The notes under the pieces: model-generated
What the model saw: only the letters and a program-made list of their open reading frames with translations
The model's database searches: none
Told to the model about the DNA's origin: nothing
Position numbers and translations under genes: made by a program
Assembly: GCA_051881335.1 (NCBI GenBank)
Contig: JBJEPR010000087.1
Coordinates: 1-20,599, forward strand
Origin: Fimenecus sp051881335
GTDB taxonomy: Bacteria; Bacillota; Clostridia; Oscillospirales; Acutalibacteraceae
Direction of reading: 5' to 3'
DNA: 20,599 nt
In this document: piece by piece, positions 7,064 to 13,873 of the stretch
Numbering within the stretch: position 1 is the first letter of the stretch
How the letters are laid out: every line of letters starts with the position of its first letter

Positions 7064-8359
7064 TTATCTTCCGCCGTACGCTACATCCGGTAAATGGCCG
7101 TTCTCGTCCGGACGCAAAGTACCGTAATCCCAAATAATTTGGCTGGGTGCAGTCGTTGCATACCCGCCCGAAGAAGTCGGCAGTATTGAACCGCTGTACC
7201 CCGACTGTTGTGTAATTGTATACGGTTCCGGTTCAAACGGGTCCAGCACAATTGACTTATTGCTTTCGGCCGTTTCTTCCGTTGTCGTTTCTTGGGTTGT
7301 TGTCGTCTTTGTTGTTTTCTTTGTGGTTTCTTCGGCGGTGATTTCTTCTTCCGTTACGGGCTCAGTTTCCGCTTCGGTCATCGGCTCGGTTACGGATTCT
7401 GTGACCGGTTCCGTAACGGGAACAGAAACTACTTCAACGGACACCGTTTCCTCTACCGCGACCGATATTGGCGTCGACTTTGTTTCCGTCATAAAGCAAA
7501 CCGCAACGGCGACAACGGCAATACACGATATCGCAACCACCGAAACCAGCGGCTTTTTATAGCGCAAAACCGATTTTACGCGTGCTTTCACGCCGACTTC
7601 GGCGAAAGACAGTGGACAAGCCGCCGGTCGCCGATTCGAGATACTGCATAAAAGCAGGGTTTCGGCATACGCTTTTTTCTCTGGCGGTGACATATCCCGC
7701 ACCACGCGTTCGTCACAGGCAAGCTCAATATCCTTACAAAAGAAAATGTAACTCATCCATACAAGCGGGTGAAACCAATATACAGACAAAATCAGAAACC
7801 CCAGCGGTTTCCATAACTGGTCGCCGCGGGCAAGATGTGCAAATTCGTGGCGCAAAACATAACTTTTCTGCGGCTCCTTAACACCGGACGGCAGAAAAAT
7901 GCGCGGGTGAAAAGCGCCGAAAATAAACGGCGATTGTATCCCATCGCACAAATACACATTGCCGCTGTCGTGCATATGGATACGCAGCCGCAGATACAAG
8001 CGGATATAGCTGATTGCCGCATACAAAAGCATACTCGCCGCACCCACAGCCCAAACTAAAAACACAATTCGCACCGCTAAGGCATCAGACGATACAGGAA
8101 TTCCCGCAGTCGTCTGTGCAACACCCTGCCCCACAGCGGACTGCGTAACAGTTTGCGTAACCGCTTCGGCGCGCGGCACAAGGCTCACGGCACTTTCCAA
8201 AGAAAACGGACACAAAAGCCGCAAAGCGACCAACGCCCACAAAAGGCAAGAAATCCATTTCGGCGCGCGTTTTAAAAGCGGTCGAAGCACAAAAACGGCA
8301 AGCATTAAAAAACTTGCCGTAAAGCTCAAATGTATAAGATTTTGTAAAAAGACCGCCAC
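7064..8359 (-). CDS. M56-family membrane metallopeptidase (BlaR1/MecR1-like, no sensor domain)
   Basis: A 431-residue membrane zinc protease that would cleave a partner after sensing a signal; in the BlaR1 system the target is the BlaI repressor. Membrane segments lie near 10-27, 37-52, 95-122 and 183-205, and a last one near 271-289. The zinc site is HEFAH (171-175) with the third ligand Glu212 in ELACDERVV; both are intact. The penicillin-binding domain of true BlaR1 is absent. Instead a Thr/Glu-rich linker (about 300-368, repeats of VTEP/VTES) leads to a short unrecognised external tail. The sensed ligand is therefore unknown. It starts with GTG (8357-8359) after a GGGGGA stretch, 24 bases downstream of the blaI-type gene, so the two form an operon. 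No clear terminator follows. Confidence 0.9.
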   Translation of the reverse strand: MAVFLQNLIHLSFTASFLMLAVFVLRPLLKRAPKWISCLLWALVALRLLCPFSLESAVSLVPRAEAVTQTVTQSAVGQGVAQTTAGIPVSSDALAVRIVFLVWAVGAASMLLYAAISYIRLYLRLRIHMHDSGNVYLCDGIQSPFIFGAFHPRIFLPSGVKEPQKSYVLRHEFAHLARGDQLWKPLGFLILSVYWFHPLVWMSYIFFCKDIELACDERVVRDMSPPEKKAYAETLLLCSISNRRPAACPLSFAEVGVKARVKSVLRYKKPLVSVVAISCIAVVAVAVCFMTETKSTPISVAVEETVSVEVVSVPVTEPVTESVTEPMTEAETEPVTEEEITAEETTKKTTKTTTTQETTTEETAESNKSIVLDPFEPEPYTITQQSGYSGSILPTSSGGYATTAPSQIIWDYGTLRPDENGHLPDVAYGGR

Positions 8360-8383
8360 CGCAATTTTCCCCCACAGACAACC

Positions 8384-8749
8384 TTACTCTTCCGCGTTCT
8401 CAATCATTCGGCGAATTTCCGCAATTTCCGTTTCGGAAAGCGATTGACGCGTTGTAAACGCGGCGACAAACGCCGGCAGAGAGCCTTGAAAGTTTTCCTC
8501 AACAAACTGCTCGCTTTGCATTGCCTCGTACTCCGCTTTGGTTGTCACCACGCGCACCGTGCCTTTTTCATTTTCAAAAAAGCCGCGAACACACAGCTTT
8601 TTGAGTACGGTATAAGTCGTTGACTTTTTCCAGTTGAGCTTTTCCGCACAGTGCGCAACAAGTTCCCGCGAAGTCAGCGGTGCATTTTCCCACACAATAT
8701 CGGCAAAACGAGACTCCACCTCACCGAGTTTATAGGTGATCTTTTTCAT
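8384..8749 (-). CDS. BlaI/MecI/CopY-type repressor
   Basis: A 121-residue winged-helix repressor. The fold signature is seen in LGEVESRFADIVWENAPLTSRELV (recognition region continuing to about residue 40), then NWKKSTTYTVLKKLCVRGF (39-57), the characteristic winged-helix part of the family. The C-terminal part (70-121) is the helical dimerisation and cleavage region. I chose the ATG at 8749, not the longer open frame starting at 8821, because AGAAGG lies 8 bases upstream and the longer start would add an unlikely 24-residue extension running through the operator. It is the first gene of an operon with the M56 protease, which presumably inactivates it. It would repress its own promoter; a fitting inverted repeat lies at 8768-8805. 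Confidence 0.92.
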   Translation of the reverse strand: MKKITYKLGEVESRFADIVWENAPLTSRELVAHCAEKLNWKKSTTYTVLKKLCVRGFFENEKGTVRVVTTKAEYEAMQSEQFVEENFQGSLPAFVAAFTTRQSLSETEIAEIRRMIENAEE

Positions 8750-8767
8750 AAAAAAGCCTTCTTTCGC

Positions 8768-8805
8768 GTAATATACTGCTATACAATAAATAATATAAGT
8801 ATTAC
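8768..8805. promoter_or_regulatory. Inverted repeat at the blaI start site, likely BlaI-type operator
   Basis: GTAATAtACT (8768-8777) mirrors AGTATTAC (8798-8805) with one extra base in the left arm. It sits between the -10 and the blaI ribosome binding site, so a bound repressor would block initiation. BlaI family operators are TACA/TGTA-type palindromes; the resemblance here is partial and the assignment is inferred from position. Confidence 0.4.
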
Positions 8806-8811
8806 ATTTAA

Positions 8812-8840
8812 AATCTATCACGATTAGACACTTTTGTCAA
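8812..8840 (-). promoter_or_regulatory. Promoter of the blaI-M56 operon
   Basis: On the minus strand a perfect TTGACA (8835-8840) is followed at 17 bases by TAGATT (8812-8817). It is divergent from the PiT promoter, whose -35 begins 35 bases away. Transcription would begin near 8805, inside the inverted repeat described at 8768-8805. Confidence 0.75.
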
Positions 8841-8874
8841 CCGGCAAGAATTTTGGAAACTTATTGGAAAAATC

Positions 8875-8903
8875 TTGACCGCGTCTGTAATTTTTACTAT
8901 AAT
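8875..8903 (+). promoter_or_regulatory. Promoter of the PiT phosphate transporter operon
   Basis: TTGACC (8875-8880) and TATAAT (8898-8903) are spaced by exactly 17 bases. Transcription would start near 8910, about 45 bases before the ATG. No PHO-box-like repeat was noticed, so phosphate control is not evident. Confidence 0.8.
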
Positions 8904-8956
8904 GTTTCTATCTGAGCATTTCAGTTTGTTCGGGCACACCATTTCGGAGGAACGGT

Positions 8957-10009
8957 ATGGATTTAACATTCCAATATTTTTGGCAGGCGGTTACCACCAA
9001 CCCGCTGTTGGCATTGGCAGTGCTTTTAACGCTCGGCGTTATCTTAGTCAACGGCTGGACGGACGCGCCGAACGCCATTGCGACCTGCGTGGTTACAAGG
9101 TGTATGTCCGCCAGAGGCGCTATTCTAATGGCGGCGGTATTTAACTTTTTAGGCGTATTTTTAATGAGTATGTTCAATGCCACAGTCGCGGAAACCATTA
9201 CAAAAATGGTGGATTTCGGAGACAATTCACACGAGGCAATCGTCGCTTTGAGCGGCGCGCTGTTTGCTATTGTGGTTTGGGCAACGCTCGCTTGGAAATT
9301 CGGCATTCCCACCAGCGAAAGTCACGCGCTCATCGCAGGGCTGACGGGCGGCGCTATCGCACTGCACGGCGGTTTAGACGGTGTCAACGGCAGTGAATGG
9401 GTAAAAGTGCTGTACGGACTGGTGATTTCCGTTGTGCTCGGTTTCGTGTTAGGTTATATCGTGTGCAAAATCGTGGTACTGCTGTTTCGCAAGGTGGAAC
9501 GGAGCAAAACCGAGGGGCTGTTCCGATGGGCACAGATTTTCGGTGCGGCGTGTATGAGCTTTATGCACGGCGCGCAGGACGGGCAGAAATTTATGGGCGT
9601 TATCCTGCTGAGCCTGTTTTTGATTAACGGGCAAAGCTCGGGTGAGGCAGTGCAAATGCCTATTTGGCTGATGCTTTTATGCTCCTTGATTATGGGCTTG
9701 GGAACCTCCATCGGTGGCAAAAAGATTATCAAATCCGTCGGTATGGATATGGTCAAGCTCGAGAAATATCAGGGCTTTTCAGCTGATATTGCCGCTTCGA
9801 TTTCCCTACTGATCAGTTCCATATTCGGTATCCCTGTTTCCACCACGCACGCCAAAACCACGGCGATTATGGGCGTCGGCGCAGTCAAACGCGTTTCCGC
9901 CATCAACTTCTCGGTTGTAAAAGAAATGATGTTGACTTGGATACTCACCTTCCCGGGTTGCGGGTTAATCGGCTTTTTAATGACCAAATTGTTTATTTGG
10001 CTGTTCTGA
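8957..10009 (+). CDS. pit: PiT-family inorganic phosphate transporter
   Basis: A 350-residue low-affinity, cation-coupled phosphate permease of the cytoplasmic membrane. The two inverted signature repeats are both present: NGWTDAPNAIAT (32-43) with GIPTSESHALIAGLTG (116-131), and HGAQDGQK (204-211) with GIPVSTTHA (291-299). About ten hydrophobic segments surround them; the central loop (178-192, RKVERSKTEGLFRW) is short as in bacterial PiT proteins. GGAGG lies about 6 bases before the ATG. It is the first gene of an operon, with the DUF47/PhoU-like gene 24 bases downstream, the usual PiT partner. Transport of other oxyanions, such as arsenate, is possible for the family but nothing here points to it. 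Confidence 0.95.
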   Translation: MDLTFQYFWQAVTTNPLLALAVLLTLGVILVNGWTDAPNAIATCVVTRCMSARGAILMAAVFNFLGVFLMSMFNATVAETITKMVDFGDNSHEAIVALSGALFAIVVWATLAWKFGIPTSESHALIAGLTGGAIALHGGLDGVNGSEWVKVLYGLVISVVLGFVLGYIVCKIVVLLFRKVERSKTEGLFRWAQIFGAACMSFMHGAQDGQKFMGVILLSLFLINGQSSGEAVQMPIWLMLLCSLIMGLGTSIGGKKIIKSVGMDMVKLEKYQGFSADIAASISLLISSIFGIPVSTTHAKTTAIMGVGAVKRVSAINFSVVKEMMLTWILTFPGCGLIGFLMTKLFIWLF

Positions 10010-10033
10010 TGTGAAAAAGAAAGGATAACACAT

Positions 10034-10657
10034 ATGAAAAACAAGCAGGACCGTTTCTATTTTGAAAACTTTATTGCGGCGTCGGACGATACCTGTTCCG
10101 CAGCGGATTATCTTGTAAAATGTTTAAAAAATTATGATGCGGACAAAATGCGTGATATGCTCAAAACCATGCACCAGTTCGAACACGCCGGCGACACCAA
10201 AAAGCACGAAATGTCCGCGTCGCTTGCCAAAGCCTTTGTCACCCCGATTGACCGCGAAGATTTGGCGGTAATCAGCCAATGCATCGACGATGTAACCGAC
10301 TGCATTGAAGAAATCCTGCAGTGCTTTTACACCTATCAGATTACTGCTGTACTTCCCGAAGCCATTGCCTTTGCGGAAAAGCTGGTCGGCAGTTGTGCGC
10401 TGATGAAAAAAATGCTTACGGAATTCGGCAACTTCAAAAAGCCTGCGAAGCTGCACGAAATGATTGTGGAAATGAATCATTTTGAAGAAGAATGCGACGG
10501 TATGTATTTGGAAGCAATGCGTAAAATCCGCACACACACCAATGATGTGCTCGAAATTATTTCTTGGCGCGAAATTTACGAAAAAATGGAAGATTGTGCA
10601 GACGCCTGCGAGCATGTCGGCGACTGCGTGGATACGGTCGTTATGAAAAACACCTAA
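10034..10657 (+). CDS. DUF47 / PhoU-like PiT accessory protein
   Basis: A 207-residue, all-helical cytosolic protein of the DUF47 (PhoU-like, formerly pit accessory) family. The paired metal-binding style motifs are visible: FEHAGDTKKHE (about 50-60), PIDREDL (72-78), FEEECDGMYLEA (about 150-161) and the closing WREIYEKMEDCADACEHVGDC (near 175-197). Members bind metal ions and modulate the neighbouring PiT channel. It follows the transporter by 24 bases with AAAGGA upstream and ends just before a terminator, so the two form a complete operon. Length is typical. Confidence 0.92.
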   Translation: MKNKQDRFYFENFIAASDDTCSAADYLVKCLKNYDADKMRDMLKTMHQFEHAGDTKKHEMSASLAKAFVTPIDREDLAVISQCIDDVTDCIEEILQCFYTYQITAVLPEAIAFAEKLVGSCALMKKMLTEFGNFKKPAKLHEMIVEMNHFEEECDGMYLEAMRKIRTHTNDVLEIISWREIYEKMEDCADACEHVGDCVDTVVMKNT

Positions 10658-10664
10658 CCGAACA

Positions 10665-10700
10665 GCCGCCGAAAGCATCTCTTTCGGCGGCTTTATATCT
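10665..10700 (+). terminator. Terminator after the PiT operon
   Basis: A perfect 11-base stem GCCGCCGAAAG (10665-10675) and CTTTCGGCGGC (10681-10691) closes a 5-base loop and is followed by TTTATATCTAT. The T-run is short, so some read-through into the chromate genes, whose own promoter is not obvious, is possible. Confidence 0.75.
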
Positions 10701-10723
10701 ATAATAGGAAAGGAAATCCCAGG

Positions 10724-11293
10724 TTGAAGCAGAACGGAAAAACACTTCTGAAGCTCTTTGTAACTACCCTTTACATCAGCACCTTCACCTTCGGCGGCGG
10801 CTTTGTTATCGTCAACTTTATGAAGCGCAAATTCGTGGACGAGCTGCACTGGATTGATGAGCAGGAAATGCTCGACATCACCGCAATGGCGCAATCTTCG
10901 CCGGGTGCTATCGCGGTCAATGCCGCGATTTTGGTCGGCTGGAAGGTACAGGGCTTTTTCGGTATGCTTACGGCAGTTTTGGGCACAATCCTACCGCCGA
11001 TGGTTATTTTAAGTATCATTTCCTTTTTTTATGAAAAATTTGCTGCGAACCGCTATGTGGCGCTTGTGCTGCAAGGTATGCAGGCGGGCGTTGCCGCCAT
11101 CATTTTAGATGTAGCGTGCAGTCTCGGCAGTACGGTACTGAAAACCAAAAATTGGTTACATTATGTTGTTCTGTTGATTGCCTTTATCGCGGCATTTGTG
11201 TTGGGTGTCAATGTTGTTTATATCATTTTGGCGGCTTTGGGTATCGGCATTCTCAAAGAAGTGCTTTCGCACAGAAAGCGGTGCGAAAAATGA
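10724..11293 (+). CDS. Chromate transporter, first half (split ChrA)
   Basis: A 189-residue membrane protein of the short-chain chromate ion transporter (CHR) family, which acts in pairs to export chromate or a similar oxyanion. The family start FGGGFVIVNF (about 22-31), the loop DITAMAQSSPGAIAVNAAI and the PPMVILSIISFFYEKF stretch are clear. I use a TTG start at 10724 because AAAGGA is 9 bases upstream and the next ATG would delete the first membrane segment. Its stop codon overlaps the start of the second half (ATGA at 11290-11293), so translation of the two is coupled. The real substrate in an anaerobe may not be chromate. Confidence 0.9.
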   Translation: MKQNGKTLLKLFVTTLYISTFTFGGGFVIVNFMKRKFVDELHWIDEQEMLDITAMAQSSPGAIAVNAAILVGWKVQGFFGMLTAVLGTILPPMVILSIISFFYEKFAANRYVALVLQGMQAGVAAIILDVACSLGSTVLKTKNWLHYVVLLIAFIAAFVLGVNVVYIILAALGIGILKEVLSHRKRCEK

Positions 11294-11856
11294 TTTATTT
11301 ACAGTTATTCTTCAGCTTTTTACAAGTCGGACTGTTTTCGGTCGGCGGCGGATATGCTGCTATTCCTTTAATTCAAAGTCAGGCTGTGGACAAATACGGG
11401 TGGCTCAGTTTGAGCGAATTCACAAATCTTGTCACCGTTGCCGAAATGACACCCGGCCCGATCGCCGTAAATGCCGCCACCTTTACGGGCATACAGATTG
11501 CGGGCATCGGTGGTGCGATTGCCGCAACGCTCGGCTGTATTTTCCCCTCAATGGTGCTGGTATCCGTCTTAGCGGTATTGTACGGGAAATTCAAAAAAAA
11601 CACTGCGTTCCAAAATATTTTACAGGTTTTGCGTCCGGCAGTGGTTGCGCTGATTTTAAGTGCAGGCTTGCACATTTTGCGGTTGGTCGCCTTCGGAGAA
11701 CAGGAAATTGCATTGGAGACAACAAATTTTATCGGCATTTTGCTGTTTACAGGCGCATTCTTTGTTCTTCGGAAATGGAAACTCAGCCCGATTTTGGTAC
11801 TTTTGCTTTGCGGCGGACTGAATCTCGGCATTTACGCAATCAGCACACTGTTTTAG
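11290..11856 (+). CDS. Chromate transporter, second half (split ChrA)
   Basis: A 188-residue partner of the upstream protein. The family core is seen as FSVGGGYAAIPLIQSQAVDKYGWL (about 15-38) and VTVAEMTPGPIAVNAATFTGIQIAGIGGA, followed by FPSMVLVSVLAVLYGKF. The two paralogues likely form an antiparallel pair, each corresponding to one half of the long ChrA. I start at the ATG overlapping the upstream TGA; an open frame runs further upstream, but that part lies in the upstream gene. The local ribosome binding site is weak, consistent with coupling. No terminator is obvious between it and the next gene, which has its own promoter. Confidence 0.9.
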   Translation: MIYLQLFFSFLQVGLFSVGGGYAAIPLIQSQAVDKYGWLSLSEFTNLVTVAEMTPGPIAVNAATFTGIQIAGIGGAIAATLGCIFPSMVLVSVLAVLYGKFKKNTAFQNILQVLRPAVVALILSAGLHILRLVAFGEQEIALETTNFIGILLFTGAFFVLRKWKLSPILVLLLCGGLNLGIYAISTLF

Positions 11857-11862
11857 TATATT

Positions 11863-11891
11863 TTGCACATAAATACGGATACCAATATTAT
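11863..11891 (+). promoter_or_regulatory. Probable promoter of the six-cysteine protein gene
   Basis: TTGCAC (11863-11868) and TATTAT (11886-11891) are spaced by 17 bases, starting 7 bases after the ChrA stop. A second TATAAT (11893-11898) lies immediately behind but would need a 24-base spacer with this -35. Transcription from here would isolate the small gene from the chromate operon. Confidence 0.55.
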
Positions 11892-11919
11892 ATATAATAC
11901 AGAAAAGAGGGACAAACAT

Positions 11920-12120
11920 ATGTCTGTACGCTTAAACGAAGATAAAAAATTGGTGGAGACAATCCAAGAGGGCTTACGCAGAAAAGGCGGCTACTGTCCG
12001 TGCCGTTTGGAGAAAAGCGAGGACAACAAGTGCATCTGTAAGGAATTTCGTGAGCAAATTGCCGACCCCGATTTTGAAGGTTATTGTCACTGCAAGCTGT
12101 ACTACAAATCCAAAGATTGA
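11920..12120 (+). CDS. Small six-cysteine protein, ferredoxin-thioredoxin reductase catalytic-chain-like
   Basis: A 66-residue protein with three Cys-X-Cys pairs: CPC (26-28), CIC (38-40) and CHC (56-58). The set CPC...CxC...CHC is the signature of the catalytic chain of ferredoxin-thioredoxin reductase, where four cysteines hold a [4Fe-4S] cluster and two form the redox-active disulfide. The overall span (32 residues from first to last Cys) equals that of the plant enzyme, but the middle pair is earlier here, from memory of the spinach spacing. Related small clostridial proteins are annotated in this family. I start at the ATG with AGAGGGA upstream, not the longer open frame beginning at 11863. 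Its redox partner is not visible, and a reductase role is inference. A strong terminator follows. Confidence 0.75.
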   Translation: MSVRLNEDKKLVETIQEGLRRKGGYCPCRLEKSEDNKCICKEFREQIADPDFEGYCHCKLYYKSKD

Positions 12121-12165
12121 AACAGGCGGATACCGAAGCAGTATCCGCCTGTTTCTTTCCTTTTA
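12121..12165. terminator. Terminator between convergent genes
   Basis: A perfect 13-base stem (12121-12133 with 12141-12153, core CAGGCGGATAC) with a 7-base loop is followed by TCTTTCCTTTTA on the plus strand. It begins right after the stop of the six-cysteine protein and lies just beyond the end of the opposing gene. Confidence 0.85.
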
Positions 12166-12759
12166 TCGGTCAATCGGTTCGTAATACAGTTTTCTGGAAA
12201 CGATTTGCACATCGTCGGCACTCTGTGCCTCTTCGGTATATCCCAAATAGGAAAGCATACAATAGCTTTCCTCCCAATTTGTCTCAATCGCGTCAATCGA
12301 ATCTGCGTAACCGTACAGAACCGCCGAATTGCGATAGGTCATTAAAAACGGAGAAAGACGGCGGTAGAGATGGGCAATCGGCTCACTGTCCTCTCCCTCG
12401 ACTTCATAAAAAATTTTATACGCTTTATCTTCGGAAAGGATTTGTCCCGCATAATGGGTTGCTGTCAGGGCGGACACCGCAGCCGTTGCACATACAATCA
12501 TCACGCAAAGTACAATACAGGCACCGCGCAGAAATCTGTTTTGCAAGCGGCTTCTCTCGTCTGCCTCACCGCTTATCCGTTTGCAAACTAAAATGCAAAA
12601 CAGCACCGAAAACAGACAAATCGGTATGGCAAGATATTGGTGAAGCGGTGTGCCGAAAAAGCAAACCGAGATGCCGAACAGTTCGGCAACGCCCGCCGCA
12701 AGACTGCACACCCAGAGGACAGCAGAGATATAAAAACAGACTTTTTGTGATTTTGTCAT
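12163..12759 (-). CDS. Unrecognised three-segment membrane protein
   Basis: I do not recognise this 198-residue protein. It has a short basic start (MTKSQK), hydrophobic segments at about 7-30, 42-62 and 80-100, and then a hydrophilic tail of about 95 residues that ends at the surface, most likely outside the cell if the N-terminus is inside. The loop between segments 2 and 3 is positively charged (KRISGEADERSRLQNRF), fitting a cytosolic loop. The tail is acidic (YEVEGEDSEPIAH) and has no motif I can assign. AGGGGA is 8 bases before the ATG. It has its own promoter and no co-transcribed partner. It may be lineage specific. Confidence 0.7.
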   Translation of the reverse strand: MTKSQKVCFYISAVLWVCSLAAGVAELFGISVCFFGTPLHQYLAIPICLFSVLFCILVCKRISGEADERSRLQNRFLRGACIVLCVMIVCATAAVSALTATHYAGQILSEDKAYKIFYEVEGEDSEPIAHLYRRLSPFLMTYRNSAVLYGYADSIDAIETNWEESYCMLSYLGYTEEAQSADDVQIVSRKLYYEPIDR

Positions 12760-12797
12760 CGGAAATCCCCTTCCGGTATCAAAGTTATATTGGTTTT

Positions 12798-12826
12798 ATT
12801 GTAGCCAAAAAAACGCAATCGGTCAA
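12798..12826 (-). promoter_or_regulatory. Promoter of the membrane protein gene
   Basis: On the minus strand TTGACC (12821-12826) and TACAAT (12798-12803) are spaced by exactly 17 bases. A leader of about 30 bases follows. Confidence 0.7.
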
Positions 12827-12894
12827 GAAAAAAGCAAATCAGACCGAATGTTAAAAAAATGTAAAAAAAGGCCTGCATTTTTTTGGAATTTTCC

Positions 12895-12923
12895 TTGACA
12901 ACATTCGATTTATATTGTAAACT
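12895..12923 (+). promoter_or_regulatory. Promoter of the anchored repeat protein
   Basis: A perfect TTGACA (12895-12900) is followed at 17 bases by TAAACT (12918-12923). The upstream 45 bases are A/T runs (possible UP element). The leader is about 50 bases with AAGAGGGA ahead of the ATG. Confidence 0.6.
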
Positions 12924-12978
12924 ATTTACGAACTGTGAAGTCAGATTCATAAATATTCAGAAAAAAGAGGGACTTACT

Positions 12979-13758
12979 ATGAAAAAAGTACTTGCGGTTA
13001 TGATGGCGCTTGTTATGGCTTTTGCGCTGTGCGTGCCCAGCTTTGCAGAAGGAGAAGGTTCTTTCCCCGGCATCGATGAGATTATCAATTCAATCACCGG
13101 TGCTATCGGCGAAATGAATGTGGACGAAATCATCAGTTCCATCGAGGAACAGATCGGGAGCATCGGTGGCGAGTCCGGATCGGCAATTTCGCCTGAAGAT
13201 GCACAGGAAATTATTGATTCGCTTCTGCAACAAGGTGCTACGAAGGATAGCCTGATAGAAGCAATTGAGCAAATGCATAATGAAGGCACAATTGATGATG
13301 AAACTTATCAAAAGCTTCTTGATGCAGTTGAAGCCGCTGATATATCCGGCATTAGTGGCGATGCTTCCGACATCATCAATGCCCTTCGCCAAATGGGTAT
13401 GACGGACGACCAAATCATTGCAATTGCTGATGAACTGCTCGACCGTGGAACTATTACACGCGAACAGTATGATGAAATCATCAGAATTCTCAATGAAGAA
13501 GAAAGCACGACTGAAGCCAGCAATGCAGGCGGTATCGGCGGGTTCTTGAGTGGTATAGTAGATGCAATCACCGGCTTGTTCGGTGGCGGTAGCGACGGTG
13601 ACGGTGAAGGCGGCGAAGGCACGACTACCGGTACCACGACCAATTCAGATGAATATGCCGGCAAAGAGCCCACAGGCGATACTGCACTCCTCTCTGTCGC
13701 GGCTGTTGCGGCAGTTGCAGGCGTAGCACTTGTGCTGGCCAAGAAAAAACAGAAATAA
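12979..13758 (+). CDS. Secreted, probably sortase-anchored protein with a tandem 46-residue repeat
   Basis: A 259-residue surface protein. A signal peptide (MKKVLAVMMALVMAFALCVPSFA, cleavage after 23) is followed by a helical acidic region. Residues 75-120 and 129-174 are a gapless tandem repeat, with shared A..II..L.Q.G.T.D and GTI..E.Y positions (14 identities of 46, 54-residue offset). The second half of each copy resembles the short helical SHOCT-type motif (LLDRGTITREQYDEIIRIL). A Gly/Thr-rich linker (200-225) leads to a C-terminal KEPTGDTA, a hydrophobic segment and KKKQK, which is a sortase-type sorting signal of the PxTGD kind. No sortase is in the window. The start uses AAGAGGGA and the signal peptide; the open frame begins further upstream without support. 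Function is unknown. Confidence 0.85.
   Translation: MKKVLAVMMALVMAFALCVPSFAEGEGSFPGIDEIINSITGAIGEMNVDEIISSIEEQIGSIGGESGSAISPEDAQEIIDSLLQQGATKDSLIEAIEQMHNEGTIDDETYQKLLDAVEAADISGISGDASDIINALRQMGMTDDQIIAIADELLDRGTITREQYDEIIRILNEEESTTEASNAGGIGGFLSGIVDAITGLFGGGSDGDGEGGEGTTTGTTTNSDEYAGKEPTGDTALLSVAAVAAVAGVALVLAKKKQK
13201..13500 (+). repeat. Internal tandem repeat (two 138-base coding units)
   Basis: Units 13201-13338 and 13363-13500 encode residues 75-120 and 129-174 of the anchored protein. They align without gaps at protein level but have diverged at the DNA level, so the duplication is old. Confidence 0.7.
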
Positions 13759-13789
13759 TCGAATATCTAAGTCCTGATTTGATATTTGC

Positions 13790-13823
13790 AAGCGGCTTTG
13801 CTTTCAGAGCCGCTTGTTTTTTT
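13790..13823 (+). terminator. Terminator of the anchored repeat protein
   Basis: AAGCGGCT (13790-13797) pairs with AGCCGCTT (13808-13815) around a 10-base loop and is followed by G and seven T (13817-13823). Confidence 0.85.
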
Positions 13824-13842
13824 GCATACAGTGTGTTACAAT
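13814..13842 (+). promoter_or_regulatory. Possible promoter of coaX
   Basis: TTGTTT (13814-13819) and TACAAT (13837-13842) are spaced by 17 bases. The -35 overlaps the preceding terminator T-run, so this is a tight and only modest candidate. Confidence 0.4.
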
Positions 13843-13873
13843 AGGGCGGCTACTGGACAGGGAGGCTTATTTT

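Noticed and set aside
7260..7440. Repeated VTEP/VTES codons as a possible tandem DNA repeat
   Set aside because: The repetition is a low-complexity Thr/Glu linker of the M56 protein with variable units, common between a membrane span and an outer tail.
8750..8821. Longer BlaI start at 8821
   Set aside because: It would begin at the -10 element and run through the operator; the ATG at 8749 has AGAAGG and the family N-terminus.
10700..10705. Perfect TATAAT just before the chromate genes
   Set aside because: Transcription would start inside the ribosome binding site and no -35 is present at a normal distance; it is probably chance in the T-run of the terminator.
10124..10894. 256-codon minus-strand open frame across the DUF47 and chromate genes
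   Set aside because: It overlaps two well supported genes and a terminator, and has no family resemblance.
11116..11856. Longer version of the second chromate protein
   Set aside because: The added 58 residues come from the other frame of the first chromate gene; the ATG at 11290 gives the family start.
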